Made by a program: the position numbers and the translations under genes
Notes under the pieces: generated by a model
What the model was told of the DNA's origin: nothing
Seen by the model: only the letters and a program-made list of their open reading frames with translations
Databases searched by the model: none
Part shown: one piece after another, positions 6,100 to 12,910 of the stretch
How positions within the stretch are numbered: position 1 is the first letter of the stretch
How the letters are laid out: every line of letters begins with the position of its first letter
DNA from: TMED14 sp964475135
Lineage (GTDB): Bacteria > Bacteroidota > Bacteroidia > Flavobacteriales > Schleiferiaceae
Reading direction: 5' to 3'
DNA: 13,070 bases
Assembly: GCA_964475135.1 (NCBI GenBank)
Contig: CAYYWL010000038.1
Span: forward strand, 1 to 13,070

Positions 6100-6199
6100 N
6101 NNNNNNNNNNNNNNNNNNNNNNNNNNNNNNNNNNNNNNNNNNNNNNNNNNNNNNNNNNNNNNNNNNNNNNNNNNNNNNNNNNNNNNNNNNNNNNNNNNN
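6100..6199. other. Assembly gap (100 N)
   Basis: Exactly 100 N, a conventional placeholder of unknown true size. It removes the end of the alpha/beta hydrolase (plus) and the end of pnuC (minus). From usual family lengths the real missing DNA is probably about 300 bp or more. Confidence 0.97.
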
Positions 6200-6713
6200 C
6201 CCAGCGGAACCACCCCCACACCGAAACCCCTGCCATCACAGCACTGTAGGCTGCGTAGACCCATAGTCCGCGGTCGGCGTACAGCCACACTCCCACCCCG
6301 TTTAGGGTGATCCAAATGATCCAGTTGAGTCGCTCGCGCTTGACTTGCCACCATGTTCCGAGGATTCCGCCCGCGAACATGATCCCGTCGGCGAGCGGAC
6401 GTGGATTGTCGGTGGCCGCATTCATGAGGTATGCCGTGGCCAGCGCCAGCCCCACGGCCACGATGAAGTCGTTGGTACGGCGGCCTACTGCAAGTTTAAA
6501 CTCCGCCCGACCCCACCGAACCCAGCCGAATACAGCAAGTATGGCATAACCTAGATTGAGTACGGATTCCGCGTACAGCTTGGCATCGAATAGGACAGCA
6601 ACCCCCGCGAGGGTCCCCAAAAAACCGAGGGGCCATGCCCAGCGCCTGCCGATGGCAAGACCCAGAGCATAGCCCCCGTTGAGTAGCGCCGAGGAAATTT
6701 CGAGCGCAAGCAT
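6200..6713 (-). CDS. pnuC: PnuC-family nicotinamide riboside transporter (C-terminal end lost in gap)
   Basis: The visible 171 residues form a compact all-helical membrane protein with about seven hydrophobic segments, as expected for PnuC. The family-specific C-terminal half is present: TWWQVKRERLNWIIWITLN, then ADRGLWVYAAYSAVMAGVSVWGWFRW next to the gap. PnuC proteins take up nicotinamide riboside, an NAD precursor, by facilitated diffusion in the inner membrane with phosphorylation inside the cell. About 20-30 C-terminal residues are missing. The ATG at 6713 lies 6 nt after the sucC stop codon on the same strand, with no promoter box between them, so it is probably translated from the sucC transcript. 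No NAD-responsive riboswitch or NiaR/NrtR site is seen upstream of it. Confidence 0.87.
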
Positions 6714-6719
6714 CGGTGC

Positions 6720-7910
6720 TTAACCTACGTGCTGGCGAACCAGGTCGGCCGCCTCTTGAAGCATGATCGCTGAGTAGACCTTCAGACCGCTGTCCTCGAT
6801 GAGCTTCTTGGCTTCGGCAGCATTGGTTCCCTGAAGGCGCACAATGATGGGCACGGGGATTTCTCCGATCGAACGGTAGGCGTCCACGATTCCTTGAGCA
6901 ACGCGGTCGCAGCGAACGATACCGCCAAAAATATTCACGAGGATGGCCTTGACGTTCGAATCCTCAAGAATGATGCGGAATGCGGTTTCGACGCGCTGGG
7001 CATCAGCGGTTCCGCCCACGTCCAAGAAGTTGGCGGGGTTTCCACCGGCCATCTTAATGATGTCCATGGTGGCCATGGCGAGGCCGGCTCCGTTGACCAT
7101 ACAGCCCACGTTGCCGTCGAGCTTCACGAAGTTCAAGCCCACTTCACCGGCGCGAACCTCGGTCGGATCCTCTTCACGGGTGTCGCGCAGCGCAGCAAGA
7201 TTGGGATGGCGGAACAAAGCATTGTCGTCAAGAACCACCTTGGCGTCGACGGCCATGATCTTGTCGTCGCTCGTCTTGAGCACGGGGTTGATCTCAAAAA
7301 GTGAAGCGTCGGCGCCCTGGTAGGCCTTGACCAAGCTCTTTACAAAGGCAATCATTTCTTTGAACGCGGCTCCGCTCAAGCCCAAATTAAAGGCAATACG
7401 GCGCGCCTGAAAATCCTGCAGGCCCACTGAAGGGTCAATCAATTCCGTGAAAATGCGCTCAGGGTGCTTCTCAGCCACCTCTTCAATGTCCATACCGCCG
7501 TCGGGGCTGTACATGATCATCGGCTTGCCGGCAGCGCGGTCTAGAAGTACCGACATGTAGAATTCTGCAGTCGGGTTTTCGCCAGGGTAGTATACATCTT
7601 CAGCGATGAGTACCTGGTGGACCTTTTTGCCTTCGGCCGATGTTTGGGGCGTAACCAGCATCATCCCAATAATTTGCTCGGCGCGCTCGCGGACCTCGTC
7701 CAGGTTCTTGGCGAGCTTAACACCGCCGCCCTTTCCACGGCCACCGGCGTGTACTTGGGCCTTCACGACGTGCCAACCGGTACCGGTCTGCTCGGTCAAT
7801 TTCTTCGCAGCTGCTACGGCCTCGTCGGGAGATGCCGCGACGATTCCGCGTTGAATGCGCACCCCGTAGGAAGCGAGGATTTCTTTGCCTTGGTATTCGT
7901 GAAGGTTCAT
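6720..7910 (-). CDS. sucC: Succinate-CoA ligase (ADP-forming), beta subunit
   Basis: A 396-residue SucC, full length for the family. It starts with the signature MNLHEYQGKEIL and has the ATP-grasp region with VVKAQVHAGGRGKGGGVKL, the EINP metal/nucleotide segment (LFEINPVL), and the C-terminal ligase domain GCMVNGAGLAMATMD, FLDVGG, NIFGGIVRCD and the end LQEAADLV. With SucD it converts succinyl-CoA to succinate with substrate-level phosphorylation in the TCA cycle; sucD is not in this window. A longer frame exists upstream (to 8000), but the conserved N-terminus fixes the start at 7910. A perfect TACTTTTG box (7946-7953) lies 35 nt upstream, giving a leadered mRNA, unlike several neighbours. 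pnuC follows in the same operon. Confidence 0.97.
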   Translation of the reverse strand: MNLHEYQGKEILASYGVRIQRGIVAASPDEAVAAAKKLTEQTGTGWHVVKAQVHAGGRGKGGGVKLAKNLDEVRERAEQIIGMMLVTPQTSAEGKKVHQVLIAEDVYYPGENPTAEFYMSVLLDRAAGKPMIMYSPDGGMDIEEVAEKHPERIFTELIDPSVGLQDFQARRIAFNLGLSGAAFKEMIAFVKSLVKAYQGADASLFEINPVLKTSDDKIMAVDAKVVLDDNALFRHPNLAALRDTREEDPTEVRAGEVGLNFVKLDGNVGCMVNGAGLAMATMDIIKMAGGNPANFLDVGGTADAQRVETAFRIILEDSNVKAILVNIFGGIVRCDRVAQGIVDAYRSIGEIPVPIIVRLQGTNAAEAKKLIEDSGLKVYSAIMLQEAADLVRQHVG

Positions 7911-7945
7911 AGTCGAAAAATTTCTTAGGTTGCGAACAGACGCGG

Positions 7946-7986
7946 CAAAAGTACGCTCCACGGGGCGGAATTCAGCCCTACTTTTG
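7946..7986. promoter_or_regulatory. Divergent promoter pair for sucC and the ABC ATPase gene
   Basis: The 80-bp intergenic region carries the identical box TACTTTTG on both strands. On minus (7946-7953) it ends 35 nt before the sucC ATG at 7910. On plus (7979-7986) it ends 4 nt before the ABC ATPase ATG at 7991. The plus-strand transcript is therefore predicted leaderless and sucC leadered. Confidence 0.6.
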
Positions 7987-7990
7987 AGCC

Positions 7991-8513
7991 ATGCCGCCAC
8001 TAATTCTCGCAGAAAACATTACCAAAAGCTATGGGGACCTCGCGGTGCTCAAGGGGGTCGATTTCTCACTTGAAGTACGTGAATTTGTGGCGATTACTGG
8101 GGCAAGTGGCTCGGGCAAGTCCACCCTACTTCACATTCTTGCAGGCCTCGACCAACCCGATAGCGGAACCCTTTCCTTTCAGGGAAGCCCGTATCCGCGA
8201 AGCGGTTCCGCACTCGAACGCTTTCGAAACCAGAGTCTTGGACTTGTGTTTCAGTTTCACCACNNNNNNNNNNNNNNNNNNNNNNNNNNNNNNNNNNNNN
8301 NNNNNNNNNNNNNNNNNNNNNNNNNNNNNNNNNNNNNNNNNNNNNNNNNNNNNNNNNNNNNNNAACCTCGACCGCGAACGCTCCGAGGAACTCTACCACC
8401 TGCTGGACGAAGCCCGCACCGAGTGGAATGTCGCTGTGGTCGTCGTGACCCACGCCGACGGGCTCGCCGCCCGAGCAGACCGCCGACTGCACTTGCGCGA
8501 CGGAAGATGGTAG
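7991..8513 (+). CDS. LolD/MacB-type ABC transporter ATP-binding protein (interrupted by gap)
   Basis: An ABC ATPase of the lipoprotein-releasing/MacB group, seen in two pieces. The 5' part (91 residues) has the A-loop region KSYGDLAVLKGVDFSL, Walker A GASGSGKSTLLH and the Q-loop ending LVFQFHH, the LolD-like sequence. The 3' part (49 residues, 8364-8513) begins NLD just after the expected Walker B and has the H-loop VVVVTHADGLAARADR and ends LRDGRW. The signature motif and Walker B fall in the gap. It would power ATP-driven extraction of lipoproteins or export with a partner permease, which is not in this window. A TACTTTTG box ends 4 nt before the ATG. Its stop overlaps the next gene by 7 nt. 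'lolD' is likely but not certain. Confidence 0.87.
8264..8363. other. Assembly gap (100 N) inside the ABC ATPase gene
   Basis: Exactly 100 N, a placeholder. The flanking coding pieces end and resume on codon boundaries. In E. coli LolD (from memory) the same two landmarks, FHH and NLD, are 77 residues apart, so about 231 bp is expected to be missing rather than 100. Confidence 0.95.
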
Positions 8514-9274
8514 GCGACCTATTGCTCGAATGGGCCGACCGCATCGAGCATCCTGACTTTATTTCCCTTGACCCCCTTTCGCTTCCGCGGCGCTTTGCAG
8601 ACGACCCTGCAAGTGCGGAACTCGTAGGATTTATGGCCGCCACCATTGCGTGGGGCAGCCGACCCTCTATTATTAAGTCTGCCGAACGCGCACTCGCCGG
8701 AATGGGCGAACGCCCCGTGCAGTGGCTGCTCGAAGCCGACGACGCGGACCTCGCGGCGCTTCCCTGGAGGCACCGAACCTTGATGGCTGAGGACGCGCTC
8801 ACCTTGCTGCAGGGGCTGCAGCGTGGATTTCGCGAGCACGGATCGCTTGCTCCGTGGTTTGCACCCCTCCCCGGAGAGACCAGCTACGGCCCCGCCATCG
8901 ACCGAGCGCGCGCCGAGATTCTGGGCGTCCACATCCACAGCCGAACGGCAAAGCACTTTGCCAGTCCCGCTGCGGGTTCAGCGGCGAAACGCCTTCATCT
9001 GTTTTTGCGGTGGATGGTTCGCCCTGCGACCCGAGGGGTAGACCTCGGAATTTGGTCGCACTTGCCCAAAAACATCTTGAGCTGCCCGCTCGACGTGCAC
9101 ACGGGGCGAGTGGCTCGCGGATTAGGCCTACTTCACCGGACTTCGGACGATGCGCGGGCCGTACACGAGCTGGACCTTGCACTTCGCCAAATAGACCCCG
9201 AAGATCCCGCGCGCTTGGACTTTGCGCTGTTTGGATTGGGACTCGAAGCCCCCGAACTTTGGCAAAATGGCTAG
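8507..9274 (+). CDS. TIGR02757/DUF2400 family protein
   Basis: A 255-residue protein of the TIGR02757 (DUF2400) family, conserved in Bacteroidota and of unknown function. Family landmarks are GFMAATIAWG at 41-50, SAAKRLHLFLRWMVR at 158-172, GVDLGIW at 177-183, CPLDVHTGRVARGLGLL at 193-209, and the C-terminal DFALFGLG at 238-245. The last motif and helical content are reminiscent of the helix-hairpin-helix DNA glycosylase fold, but the resemblance is weak and no catalysis is claimed. The ATG at 8507 overlaps the end of the ABC ATPase gene by 7 nt, and the 3' end overlaps rarA by 8 nt, so the three are probably one translationally coupled operon. Confidence 0.9.
   Translation: MVGDLLLEWADRIEHPDFISLDPLSLPRRFADDPASAELVGFMAATIAWGSRPSIIKSAERALAGMGERPVQWLLEADDADLAALPWRHRTLMAEDALTLLQGLQRGFREHGSLAPWFAPLPGETSYGPAIDRARAEILGVHIHSRTAKHFASPAAGSAAKRLHLFLRWMVRPATRGVDLGIWSHLPKNILSCPLDVHTGRVARGLGLLHRTSDDARAVHELDLALRQIDPEDPARLDFALFGLGLEAPELWQNG
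9254..9261 (+). promoter_or_regulatory. Near-consensus -7 box inside TIGR02757, ahead of rarA
   Basis: GAACTTTG differs from TAnnTTTG only at the first base and ends 5 nt before the rarA ATG, the same spacing as clear promoters in this window. It lies within the coding end of the upstream gene and could be an internal promoter. Chance is possible. Confidence 0.3.
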
Positions 9275-10541
9275 TCTCGCCGAACGCATGCGCCCCAAAT
9301 CCCTGACGGAGTACGTCGGGCAAACCCACATTGTGGGCCCAAAGGGCGCCCTGCGCCCTGCCCTTGAGGCTGGACGGCTCCCCTCACTGCTCTTTTGGGG
9401 TCCGCCGGGAGTCGGTAAAACAAGTTTGGCCCAACTCCTCGCGCAGCATGTATCCCTGCCTTTTTCGACCCTCAGCGCAGTGTCGGCGGGCGTCAAAGAT
9501 GTGCGCGACGAGATCGCCCGGGCTGAATCCGACCGAATGTTTGCCCCCAACGGGCGGATGCTCTTTATCGATGAGATTCACCGTTTTAACAAAGGGCAGC
9601 AGGACGCCCTACTCGGCGCGGTCGAGCGCGGAAGCATCACCCTGGTCGGCGCTACCACTGAAAACCCAAGTTTTGAAGTCAACGCTGCACTCTTGTCGCG
9701 ATGCCAACTTTTTGTACTTCAGTCGCTTTCGAACGAGGACCTCAAGGCTCTAGGCGAACGGGCGATGGCGAGTGATTTGGAACTCAAGCAGTACGGAATC
9801 CAGTTCATCGAGTGGGACGCCCTAACTCCGCTGGGTGGCGGAGATGCTAGGCGCTTTCTCAACTTGCTGGAATCCTTAGCGCTGGCAGCACACCACGACG
9901 GCATCCACGACCTCACGGCAGAGTGGATCGCAGAAAACGCTCCGCGAGCCGCAGTCCGCTACGACCGTGCCGGCGACATGCACTACGACATCGCTAGCGC
10001 GATGATTAAATCCATTCGCGGCAGTGACCCGCAGGCCGCGGTGTACTGGCTTGCTCGAATGATTTCAGGTGGTGAAAAGCCCGAATTCATTGCCCGACGC
10101 CTGATCATTGCTGCAGCTGAGGACATCGGACTGGCCCACCCCAATGCGATGGTAGTGGCCAACGCGTGCGCCCAAGCTGTGGAACGCCTTGGGTTTCCGG
10201 AAGCGCGTATTCCGCTCTCTGAATGTGCTATCTATTTGGCCTGCAGCCCCAAAAGCAATTCCGCCTACCTCGCCATTGACGCGGCGCTCGCTGAGGTGCA
10301 GCGGAGTGGAGACCTTCCTGTACCCTTTCACCTGCGTAATGCACCCACCCAAACCATGAAAAAGCTGGGATTTGGTGCGGAATACCAGTACCCGCACGAC
10401 TTCGAGGGAAGTTTTGTGTCCCAGAACTACCTACCCGACGGGCTGCGCGACGCCACGTGGTTCACACCCGGCGAGAATGCTACCGAAGCAAAAATTGCCG
10501 AGTTTTTAGCCGCGCGCTGGGGCGGCAAAGGCCAGTCTTAA
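9267..10541 (+). CDS. rarA: Replication-associated recombination protein A (RarA/MgsA), AAA+ ATPase
   Basis: A 424-residue RarA, also called MgsA, related to eukaryotic WRNIP1. It acts at stalled replication forks in the cytoplasm and in E. coli interacts with SSB. Motifs are RMRPKSLTEYVGQ near the start, Walker A GPPGVGKT at 45-52, Walker B LFIDEIHRF at 99-107, sensor 1 GATTENPSF at 128-136 and a candidate arginine finger R145. Family C-terminal motifs follow: AAEDIGLAHP, CSPKSNSAYLAI, PVPFHLRNAPT and GAEYQYPHDF. The start at 9267 precedes the conserved N-terminus; longer versions would run into the upstream gene. A near-box GAACTTTG (9254-9261) ends 5 nt before the ATG. The stop TAA at 10539-10541 overlaps the stop of the convergent gene. 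Confidence 0.96.
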   Translation: MASLAERMRPKSLTEYVGQTHIVGPKGALRPALEAGRLPSLLFWGPPGVGKTSLAQLLAQHVSLPFSTLSAVSAGVKDVRDEIARAESDRMFAPNGRMLFIDEIHRFNKGQQDALLGAVERGSITLVGATTENPSFEVNAALLSRCQLFVLQSLSNEDLKALGERAMASDLELKQYGIQFIEWDALTPLGGGDARRFLNLLESLALAAHHDGIHDLTAEWIAENAPRAAVRYDRAGDMHYDIASAMIKSIRGSDPQAAVYWLARMISGGEKPEFIARRLIIAAAEDIGLAHPNAMVVANACAQAVERLGFPEARIPLSECAIYLACSPKSNSAYLAIDAALAEVQRSGDLPVPFHLRNAPTQTMKKLGFGAEYQYPHDFEGSFVSQNYLPDGLRDATWFTPGENATEAKIAEFLAARWGGKGQS

Positions 10542-12415
10542 AGGATTAGGATTTCGGTTCGTCGGTTGCGCGCACGACCTTGTTCGCTGTCGTTGGAATC
10601 GACAGGATTACTCATTCCGAATCCTTTGAATTCAAGTCGATTGGAGTCAATACCTTGAAGCGTAAGTTCACGATAAACTCCTTCTGCACGCCGGCGCGAC
10701 AGGTCGAGGTTGTAGGCGGCGGAACCTTGATTGTCAGTGTGTCCTTGGATCTGCACCCGCACTCCGGGGTTCGCCTTGAGCCACGTCGCTAAGCTTTGAA
10801 GTTCAGGGCGGGATTCAGGCAGCAGTACGTCAGAATCGGTCGCGAAGTAGACGTTCTCGAGGCGCGTGCGCTGGCCCGACTTAATGGGGTCAAGCCACAA
10901 GGTGTCGGTGCGTGCGTCGCTCGAGCGTTCACCCAAGACCTTGCGCTCGCTGAGCAATTGGTAGCCCGGAGCTTGAATCTGAAATCCACGGGGGCTCCCG
11001 AGCGGAAGCGCAACCTGGTAGTTGGGACCGCTGTGGGCGACAGTTGCGGAACGTTCGGGGTCCGAAATACTCCATTCACTCTGAGGAACTGGGCGACCGG
11101 TGGTGCGGTCAGCTACCCACACCGTCCACCACAGGATAGGCGTAGGCTGGTAGGCCTTCGGCAGACTCAGTTGGTACAGGTCGACGCGCTCCGTGCCCTC
11201 GTACATTCCGCCGCGTGCCAGAAAGGCTTCGGCCCCGTCAGGGCGCACCACCAGTCCAAAGTTGTCAAGGTGGTCGTTCAAGGGATAGGCCAAGTGCTGG
11301 GGCACCGACCAAGTGGTGTCGTTCAGACGGCGGGACAGGTAGAGGTCGGTTCCGCCCAAGCCCAAATGGCCATCAGAAGCAAAGTAGAGGCTGCGCCCGT
11401 CGGCGTGCAAAAACGGCGTAGACTCCATGCCGGGCGTATTAATCGTGGCCGGGAGCGGCTTAACGTCCACCCAGCGCCCCTCGCGCAGTTCGGCCCGCCA
11501 AATGTTGGCATTGGCCTGACCCTGACGGGATTCGCGCACAAAAAAGAGCTCGCGACCGTCGGCAGACATGCAAGGCTGGGACTCCCACTGGGTAGTATTG
11601 ATTGCGGGTCCGGCGTTTTGGGCTTCAGACCAGGTTCCGTCAGCGCGCCGGATGCTGAAGTAAATGTCGCAGGATCCGTAGCCGTCACCCCGCTCGCAGG
11701 CTGCGAAGGCCATGACCCGCTGGTCGCCGCGAATGCTCACTGCCCCTTCGTTTCCGCGGGTGTTCAGGCTTCCGGGTAACGGTTGGGCTGCGCCCCAGTC
11801 CACCGAAGTGCGTTGGCTTGCGAGAATCACCTCATCGCTTTGCTCGGAGCGCTGGCGCGCCGTAAAGTAAAGGGTCGCATTGTCTCCTGAAATACTTGGA
11901 AAGTAGTTCATATCTAGACGATTGACCGAATCACTCAAGCGCCGAAACGCATAATTCTCTGGGCGAAGAACCGCCGACTGGGCAAAGCGCGCCGAAGCTC
12001 GGATTTTTTCTGCTTCTGCCCTTTGGGCTCCGGGTGTTTTGGGAAGTTCGAGGTAGGCCGATGCAGCTGAATCTGCGTGGGCGTACCAACCCTGATTCAT
12101 CGCGTTGTGCATCCATCGAAACATGGCCTGGCGTTCGGCCCCCGCAGCGGCTCCGCGCACGAAGGCGTGGCGCGCTTTAGCTGCATCAAAAGGCGCAAAC
12201 GCAGAATACGCCTCACCCAACCCCACCCATGCGGCGGCGTACGCGGGACTCGATGCGGTGAGTTTTTCGAGCGCAGCTCGCGCCTTTTCTACCTGCGGTG
12301 GGCTGCTGCGAAGAAGCTCCATGGCCTTCTGAAAGCGCTGAACTTCAGACTTCGACTGCCCGAACACGGCACTCGAGGCACAAAGCCCAATCACTAGCAA
12401 AATCACTCGCTTCAT
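10538..12415 (-). CDS. PorE-like TPR/PD40/OmpA-C cell-envelope protein
   Basis: A 625-residue envelope protein. A Sec signal peptide (residues 1-19, cleavage near VFG/Q) is followed by a helical TPR-like region (~22-130), a PD40/WD40-like beta-propeller (~150-390, repeats such as PSISGDNATLYFTA, PCMSADGRELFFV and PFLHADGRSLYFASDG), a carboxypeptidase-regulatory-like beta domain (~405-500) and an OmpA-C peptidoglycan-binding domain (~513-625). In the last, NVYFATDSDVLL, GHTDNQGSAAYNLDLSRRRA and RARNRRTEI carry the conserved Asp and Arg that bind the peptide stem. The domain order equals that of PorE of the type IX secretion system. PorE is a lipoprotein in Porphyromonas; here no lipobox Cys is apparent. 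The start at 12415 is fixed by the signal peptide. PorE function is inferred from architecture only. Confidence 0.85.
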   Translation of the reverse strand: MKRVILLVIGLCASSAVFGQSKSEVQRFQKAMELLRSSPPQVEKARAALEKLTASSPAYAAAWVGLGEAYSAFAPFDAAKARHAFVRGAAAGAERQAMFRWMHNAMNQGWYAHADSAASAYLELPKTPGAQRAEAEKIRASARFAQSAVLRPENYAFRRLSDSVNRLDMNYFPSISGDNATLYFTARQRSEQSDEVILASQRTSVDWGAAQPLPGSLNTRGNEGAVSIRGDQRVMAFAACERGDGYGSCDIYFSIRRADGTWSEAQNAGPAINTTQWESQPCMSADGRELFFVRESRQGQANANIWRAELREGRWVDVKPLPATINTPGMESTPFLHADGRSLYFASDGHLGLGGTDLYLSRRLNDTTWSVPQHLAYPLNDHLDNFGLVVRPDGAEAFLARGGMYEGTERVDLYQLSLPKAYQPTPILWWTVWVADRTTGRPVPQSEWSISDPERSATVAHSGPNYQVALPLGSPRGFQIQAPGYQLLSERKVLGERSSDARTDTLWLDPIKSGQRTRLENVYFATDSDVLLPESRPELQSLATWLKANPGVRVQIQGHTDNQGSAAYNLDLSRRRAEGVYRELTLQGIDSNRLEFKGFGMSNPVDSNDSEQGRARNRRTEILIL

Positions 12416-12469
12416 GGGCTGCAAGGTACGCGGCGAAAACCTACCTTTGCCCTTTGGTCCAACGACCCC
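12416..12469. promoter_or_regulatory. Divergent promoter region of the PorE-like gene and fur
   Basis: A 54-bp intergenic region. On plus, TACCTTTG (12442-12449) is a perfect -7 box, ending 20 nt before the fur ATG. On minus, TACCTTGC (12421-12428) is a degenerate box ending 5 nt before the ATG of the PorE-like gene. No convincing Fur box palindrome was seen here. Confidence 0.5.
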
Positions 12470-12910
12470 ATGTCTGAAACACAGCTCGACCACGTACGTG
12501 ACGTTTTCACCCGCTACCTCATCGATCGAGGGCAGCGCAAGACTCCTGAACGCTATGCGATTCTGAGCGAAGTCTACGCCCAAGACGGCCACTTCGACGT
12601 CGAGACGCTCTACGCGAGCATGAAGGCCAAGAACTACCGTGTTAGCCGGGCCACGTTATACAATACCATGGACCTGCTTCTCGAATGCGGTTTGGTTCGC
12701 AGGCATCAGTTTGCCACCAACCAAGCGCACTACGAGAAATCCTACTTCAACCGCCAGCACGACCACCTACTGCTCTTGGACAGCGGCGAAGTCAAAGAAT
12801 TCTGCGACCCCCGCATTCAACAAATCAAGGCCAGCATTGCCGATCTCTTCGGGGTCGAAGTGACGGGCCACCAACTGTACATCTACGCTAAATCCAAAAC
12901 TGAACAATGA
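12470..12910 (+). CDS. fur: Fur-family metalloregulator lacking the structural-zinc cysteines
   Basis: A 146-residue Fur-family repressor with the N-terminal winged helix (GQRKTPERYAILSEVYAQDG, then SRATLYNTMDLLLECGLVRR at 59-78) and the C-terminal dimerisation/metal domain. Likely sensory ligands are present: H41, H87 and E89, H97-D98-H99, E110 and H134, matching the two metal sites of E. coli Fur. The structural C-x2-C of 'L-I-C-x-D-C-G' is replaced by L102 and S105, and no C-terminal cysteine pair exists; only C73 and C112 remain. It probably represses iron-uptake genes when metal is bound, though Zur- or PerR-like roles cannot be excluded. It has its own promoter and overlaps purA by four bases (ATGA). 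Confidence 0.9.
   Translation: MSETQLDHVRDVFTRYLIDRGQRKTPERYAILSEVYAQDGHFDVETLYASMKAKNYRVSRATLYNTMDLLLECGLVRRHQFATNQAHYEKSYFNRQHDHLLLLDSGEVKEFCDPRIQQIKASIADLFGVEVTGHQLYIYAKSKTEQ

Noticed and set aside
7911..8000. N-terminal extension of sucC to 8000
   Set aside because: The extension overlaps both promoter boxes and the ABC ATPase start; SucC proteins begin at MNLHEYQGK.
7991..9274. Apparent ABC ATPase-TIGR02757 fusion read through the N run
   Set aside because: Created by translating 100 placeholder Ns. Downstream of the gap the true ATPase frame is different and ends at 8513; TIGR02757 has its own ATG at 8507.
10796..11779. Long plus-strand open frame (327 codons) opposite the PorE-like gene
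   Set aside because: Low-complexity composition, no recognisable domain and complete antisense overlap with a clearly coding gene; expected in high-GC coding DNA.
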